Assembly (NCBI RefSeq): GCF_002291145.1
Contig: NZ_NTGE01000195.1
Span: forward strand, 1 to 64,000
DNA from: Streptomyces sp. SA15
GTDB taxonomy: Bacteria > Actinomycetota > Actinomycetes > Streptomycetales > Streptomycetaceae
DNA length: 64,000 nt
Direction: 5' to 3'
Position numbers and translations under genes: made by a program
Notes under the pieces: model-generated
Databases searched by the model: none
The model's input: the letters and a program-made list of their open reading frames with translations, nothing else
What the model was told of the DNA's origin: nothing
Part shown: one piece after another, positions 60,688 through 64,000 of the stretch
How the letters are laid out: each line of letters opens with the position of its first letter
Position numbering within the stretch: position 1 is the stretch's first letter

Positions 60688-61332
60688 GTGACTGACTACG
60701 ACGTACTCCGTGTCTTCTGCGGAGCGAACGGCGGATACGGCAACGAGCTCGGTGTCGTCCGGGACGGCTCGGTGATGCCGGACCCGGCGGAGCGGCAGGT
60801 GTTCGCGGGCAAACTCGGTTTCAGCGAGACGGTGTTCGTGGACGACCCCGAGCGCGGCATCATCGACATCTACACGCCGACCCTGCGCCTGCCCTTCGCA
60901 GGCCACCCCTGCGTCGGCACGGCCTGGCTCCTCGACGTGCCCGAACTCGTCACGCCGGCCGGGGTGGTGGGCGCCCGCCTGGACGGCGAGTTCAGCTGGA
61001 TCGAGGCGCGGGCGGAGTGGGTGCCGCCGCGCACCCTGCGCCAGTACGCCACGGCCGCCGAGGTCGACGACCTGCCCGTCCCGCCGCCGGGGGAGTGGAT
61101 CTACGCCTGGGCCTGGGAGGACGAGTGCGCCGGCCGGATCCGGGCCCGCGCCTTCCCGGGCCGCGACGACGGCATCGAGGAGGACGAGGCGACGGGCGCG
61201 GCGGCACTGCTGCTGACGGATCGGCTCGGGCGGGCTCTCAACATCACGCAGGGCACGGGATCGCAGATCCTGACCGCTCCGCAGCCCGGGGGCTGGGTGG
61301 AGGTCGGCGGACGCGTGTTCCTGGAACGCTGA
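60688..61332 (+). CDS. PhzF-family isomerase-like protein
   Basis: 214 residues, GTG at 60688. Catalytic Glu in KLGFSETVFVDD and the family motifs LRLPFAGHPCVGTAWLL and EEDEATGAAALLL. Shorter than typical PhzF (about 260-300), missing part of the second half-barrel, so activity may differ. Role unknown; not part of a phenazine cluster. Confidence 0.85.
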   Translation: MTDYDVLRVFCGANGGYGNELGVVRDGSVMPDPAERQVFAGKLGFSETVFVDDPERGIIDIYTPTLRLPFAGHPCVGTAWLLDVPELVTPAGVVGARLDGEFSWIEARAEWVPPRTLRQYATAAEVDDLPVPPPGEWIYAWAWEDECAGRIRARAFPGRDDGIEEDEATGAAALLLTDRLGRALNITQGTGSQILTAPQPGGWVEVGGRVFLER

Positions 61333-61410
61333 GAGCGCTGAGGGCACGGGCGCAGAGAGGACCGAGAGCGCTGAGGGCACGGACGCTGAGGGCACCGAGA
61401 GCGCCGAGTC

Positions 61411-62058
61411 TCAGGCGCTCACCGGAAACTCCGCACTCAGCGCCCGGAACATCCCCAGGTTCAAGTCGAACGCCCGCTTGCACTCCGCGACGATCCGCTG
61501 CTTCTCCAGGTCGTCCGCCCGGACGCTGTCCAGCAGCTCCCGATAACCCCGCTTGAACGCGGCGGCGTTGGGGATCTCCTCGAAGACGTAGAAGCGGACC
61601 CCGTCGCCCTTCCTGGCGAAGCCCCATTCCTTCTCCGCCCTGTCGCGGACGATCTGGCCGCCGGAGAGGTCGCCGAGGTAACGCGTGTAGTGGTGGGCGA
61701 TGTAACCGGCCGGCCACCGCTGCGCGCACTCGCGCACCCGCTCCGCGTACTCCCGCGTCGCCGGCAGCGCGGACAGCCCCGCACGCCAGTCCGGCCCCCG
61801 CAGATGCGCCAGATCGCTCTCCAGTGCGCTCAGCCGGAACAGTTCGGGCCGGATGAAGGGCCCCGCCACCGGGTCGGACGCCAGCCGCTCCGCGCCGGCC
61901 TCCAGTGCCTCGTACACGAACCACAGCTGTTCGGTGTAGCGCGCGTACGCGTCGACGCCGAGCCTGCCGCCGAGCATGTCGCTCATGAACGTCGAGGTGT
62001 TCGCCTCCACGTGCTGCTCCTGGGAGGCGGTGCGGATGACTGTCGAGAAGGAGTCCAT
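61411..62058 (-). CDS. hmuO: Heme oxygenase (biliverdin-producing)
   Basis: 215 residues from the ATG at 62058; codons upstream read through the iron box and are not part of the gene. Proximal His in ASQEQHVEANTSTF, distal-helix YTRYLGDLSGGQIVRDRAEKEWG. Degrades heme to biliverdin, CO and iron. With the FecCD/ATPase genes, completes a heme-iron utilisation set. Iron box at 62073. Confidence 0.93.
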   Translation of the reverse strand: MDSFSTVIRTASQEQHVEANTSTFMSDMLGGRLGVDAYARYTEQLWFVYEALEAGAERLASDPVAGPFIRPELFRLSALESDLAHLRGPDWRAGLSALPATREYAERVRECAQRWPAGYIAHHYTRYLGDLSGGQIVRDRAEKEWGFARKGDGVRFYVFEEIPNAAAFKRGYRELLDSVRADDLEKQRIVAECKRAFDLNLGMFRALSAEFPVSA

Positions 62059-62072
62059 GAGCCCAGATTTTC

Positions 62073-62091
62073 TATGGTTAGCCTTACCTAA
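62073..62091. promoter_or_regulatory. Iron box upstream of heme oxygenase
   Basis: TATGGTTAGCCTTACCTAA, 17 of 19 matching TTAGGTTAGCCTTACCTAA, 15 bases before the heme oxygenase start, overlapping the likely promoter. Confidence 0.8.
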
Positions 62092-62200
62092 GTCAACGCC
62101 TTTGCCGACTCTCTGTCGGTAAACAAGTACCCAGAATCTCCATCGATCCCACACGCAAAAGCCCACCCTCCGAGGAGAGCGGGCCAGGGCAGGCGCGGCG

Positions 62201-63058
62201 CTACGGCAGGGTCAGAATCTCCGCCCCCGTCTCCGTCACCACCAGCGTGTGCTCGAACTGCGCCGTCCGCTTCCGGTCCTTCGTCACGACCGTCCAGCCG
62301 TCGTCCCACATGTCGTACTCGTGCGTCCCGAGCGTCAGCATCGGCTCGATCGTGAACGTCATCCCGGGCTGGATCACGGTCGTCGCGTGCGGGCTGTCGT
62401 AGTGCGGGATGATCAGCCCGGAGTGGAAGGAGGAGTTGATCCCGTGGCCCGTGAAGTCCCGGACCACCCCGTACCCGAACCTCTTCGCGTACGACTCGAT
62501 GACCCGGCCGATGACATTGATCTGCCGGCCCGGCTTGACCGCCTTGATCGCGCGGTTGAGGGACTCCCGGGTCCGCTCCACCAGCAGCCGCGACTCCTCG
62601 TCGACCTCACCCACCAGGTACGTCGCGTTGTTGTCGCCGTGCACCCCGCCGATGTACGCCGTCACGTCCAGGTTGACGATGTCGCCGTCGCGCAGAACCG
62701 TGGAGTCGGGGATGCCGTGGCAGATGACCTCGTTGACCGAGCTGCACAGGGACTTGGGGAAGCCGCGGTAGCCCAGCGTCGAGGGGTAGGCGCCGTGGTC
62801 GCACATGTACTCGTGCGCGACCTTGTCCAGTTCGTCGGTCGTGACACCCGGCGCGATCAGCTTCGCCGCCTGAGCCATCGCCTGCGCGGCGATCCGGCCG
62901 GCGACGCGCATCGCCTCGATCGTCTCGGGCGTCTGCACCTCCGGCCCGGTGTACGGAGTGGGCCCGGGCTTGCCGACGTACTCGGGACGGCGGATGTTTC
63001 CGGGCACGGAACGGGTGGGGGACAGCTCCCCTGGTACGAGCAGCGACTGGCCAGACAT
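62201..63058 (-). CDS. map: Methionine aminopeptidase, type I
   Basis: 285 residues from the ATG at 63058. Metal ligands: Asp in NLDVTAYIGGVHGDNN (two Asp), His in FTGHGINSSFH, Glu in MTFTIEPML and in TAQFEHTLVV. The N-terminal extension (about 35 residues before the catalytic fold) resembles the actinobacterial MetAP1c type with a PxxP-containing linker. Removes initiator Met from nascent proteins. Confidence 0.95.
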   Translation of the reverse strand: MSGQSLLVPGELSPTRSVPGNIRRPEYVGKPGPTPYTGPEVQTPETIEAMRVAGRIAAQAMAQAAKLIAPGVTTDELDKVAHEYMCDHGAYPSTLGYRGFPKSLCSSVNEVICHGIPDSTVLRDGDIVNLDVTAYIGGVHGDNNATYLVGEVDEESRLLVERTRESLNRAIKAVKPGRQINVIGRVIESYAKRFGYGVVRDFTGHGINSSFHSGLIIPHYDSPHATTVIQPGMTFTIEPMLTLGTHEYDMWDDGWTVVTKDRKRTAQFEHTLVVTETGAEILTLP

Positions 63059-63115
63059 GTGAGTGAGTCTAACGAGGCGGCGTGGGGGAACATGTCCGTG
63101 GCGAAAGGAGCCGTC

Positions 63116-63346
63116 ATGGCCCTGTTCAAGAAGCGCACGGCCGGAAAGCCGGGCGAGTGGTACTACTGCCTCCAGCACAAGAAGGTCGAGGAGGGGCCGG
63201 AGTGCCCGGCCAAGGACCGCTTCGGGCCGTACGCCACCCGCAAGGAGGCCGAGCACGCGATGGCGACCGCCCGCGAGCGCAACCTCGAGTGGGAGAACGA
63301 CCCGAAGTGGCACGACGCCCCGGCGGCGGGCCGGGACGAGGACTGA
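63116..63346 (+). CDS. Small conserved Streptomyces protein
   Basis: 76 residues from the ATG at 63116 after AAAGGAG. Sequence MALFKKRTAGKPGEWYYCLQHKKVEEG, then CPAKDRFGPYATRKEAEHAMATARERN, resembling a SPOR-like or small Cys-containing domain; two Cys (CLQHKKVEEGPEC) might bind metal. Conserved beside methionine aminopeptidase in the genus, from memory. Function unknown. Confidence 0.8.
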   Translation: MALFKKRTAGKPGEWYYCLQHKKVEEGPECPAKDRFGPYATRKEAEHAMATARERNLEWENDPKWHDAPAAGRDED

Positions 63347-63358
63347 TCAGCCACCTGA

Positions 63359-64000
63359 TCAGGCACCGGCCTGTGCGGCTGCCGCGCGCTGTTCGCGCAG
63401 CCGCACCGCGTGCTCGTTCGTCCGCACGTCGTACGTCATCAGCTTCGGCAGGCACAGGGCCAGCAGCCCCACCGCGCCCACGCACAGCAGCCCGCCCGAC
63501 CAGATGGACGTCCGCACGCCCCGCCAGGCGGCCATGGCGCCCACCCGGACCTGGCCGAGTTGCGGCCCCACCGAGTACGACAGCAGCTCGATCCCGGCGA
63601 GCCGGCCGCGCAGTTCGTCCGGGATCGTCTGGTTCCACATGGCCGCCCGGAAGACGCCGCTGACCATGTCGCAGGCGCCGCCGACGGTGAGGAACAGCAG
63701 CGCCAGCCAGACGTTCCCGGAGACACCTGCGGCGGCGATCGCCACGCCCCACAGCGCGGCCGAGAGCACCACGATCCGCCCGTGCTTGTGCACCCGCGAG
63801 GTCCAGCCGCTGGTCAGGCTCACCAGAAGCGCCCCGGCCGGGATGGAGGCATACATCAGGCCGAGCGACCACTCGGCGTCCAGCTCGTCCGCGAGGAAGG
63901 GCAGTACGGCGAGCGGCATCGCGAAGAGCATCGCCGCGATGTCGATGATGTACGTGCCGAGGAGTTCCTTGCGGCTCCAGGCGTACCGGGCGCCTTCGAG
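63359..64000 (-). CDS. MFS transporter (5' end outside window)
   Basis: The C-terminal 213 residues are present; the frame runs off the window with YAWSRKELLGTYIIDIAAMLFAMPLAVLPFLADEL. Six or so membrane segments, the C-terminal half of a 12-segment EntS-like MFS exporter (GRLAGIELLSYSVGPQLGQVRVG). EntS relatives export siderophores, which would suit the iron region, but other substrates are possible. Confidence 0.85.
   Translation of the reverse strand, partial: LEGARYAWSRKELLGTYIIDIAAMLFAMPLAVLPFLADELDAEWSLGLMYASIPAGALLVSLTSGWTSRVHKHGRIVVLSAALWGVAIAAAGVSGNVWLALLFLTVGGACDMVSGVFRAAMWNQTIPDELRGRLAGIELLSYSVGPQLGQVRVGAMAAWRGVRTSIWSGGLLCVGAVGLLALCLPKLMTYDVRTNEHAVRLREQRAAAAQAGA

Overview
The window is about 72% GC, has dense short-spaced operons with many GTG starts and ATGA/GTGA stop-start overlaps, and carries families typical of the genus: a conservon-like sensor kinase, DUF6243, Rsm22, PhoD, the EfeUOB iron importer and DmdR/IdeR-type iron boxes. 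All of this points to a Streptomyces chromosome. No rRNA, standard tRNA, CRISPR array or intact transposase was seen.

1-5.2 kb: a 3'-truncated sensor-kinase-like gene with a repetitive Pro/Thr/Asp tail; a DUF7873-type gene followed by an unusual tract in which tRNA 3' halves (T-arm and acceptor strand) precede their matching 5' halves, i.e. permuted tRNA mimics; then lpdA. 5.2-10.7 kb: a CoA-ester module on the minus strand (3-hydroxyacyl-CoA dehydrogenase, fused isobutyryl-CoA mutase IcmF, thiolase) with two copies of one palindromic operator. 10.8-13.3 kb: a lipid-kinase-like protein and a CtaG-like membrane protein. 13.3-19.5 kb: a polyol/sugar ABC uptake operon (binding protein, two permeases, Zn-dehydrogenase, DeoR regulator, HAD phosphatase). 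19.8-31.9 kb: mostly single housekeeping or accessory genes, plus a MITE-like element whose end supplies the C-terminus of a glycerophosphodiesterase.

32-34.4 kb holds a cobalamin-binding radical SAM-like protein and an XRE-cupin regulator, followed by a DMT exporter. 35.6-51.9 kb is one tightly packed plus-strand operon and the most interesting part of the window. It encodes an AMP ligase, an acyl-CoA dehydrogenase-like flavoprotein, a PaiB-like FMN protein, an A-T-C NRPS, a PLP decarboxylase, a (degenerate Cy)-A(Cys)-T-TE NRPS, a free carrier protein, and then close counterparts of all three enzymes of simple carbapenem synthesis: a CarC-like Fe(II)/2OG oxygenase, a CarB-like carboxymethylproline synthase and a CarA-like carbapenam synthetase. 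A peroxiredoxin-like/rhodanese pair lies between CarC and CarB. A clavulanate-cluster-type ornithine acetyltransferase (OAT2/Orf6-like) lies tail-to-tail just beyond. I infer a carbapenem-type bicyclic beta-lactam pathway combined with a cysteine-using NRPS, which I do not recognise as a described cluster.

53.4-64 kb: a primase/polymerase-like gene, then an iron region (EfeO-EfeB-EfeU, an iron/heme ABC permease and ATPase, heme oxygenase) with three iron boxes, methionine aminopeptidase, a small conserved protein and a 5'-truncated MFS transporter. Starts were chosen from ribosome-binding sites, overlaps and family alignment from memory. Family assignments come from motif reading, not from a database search.
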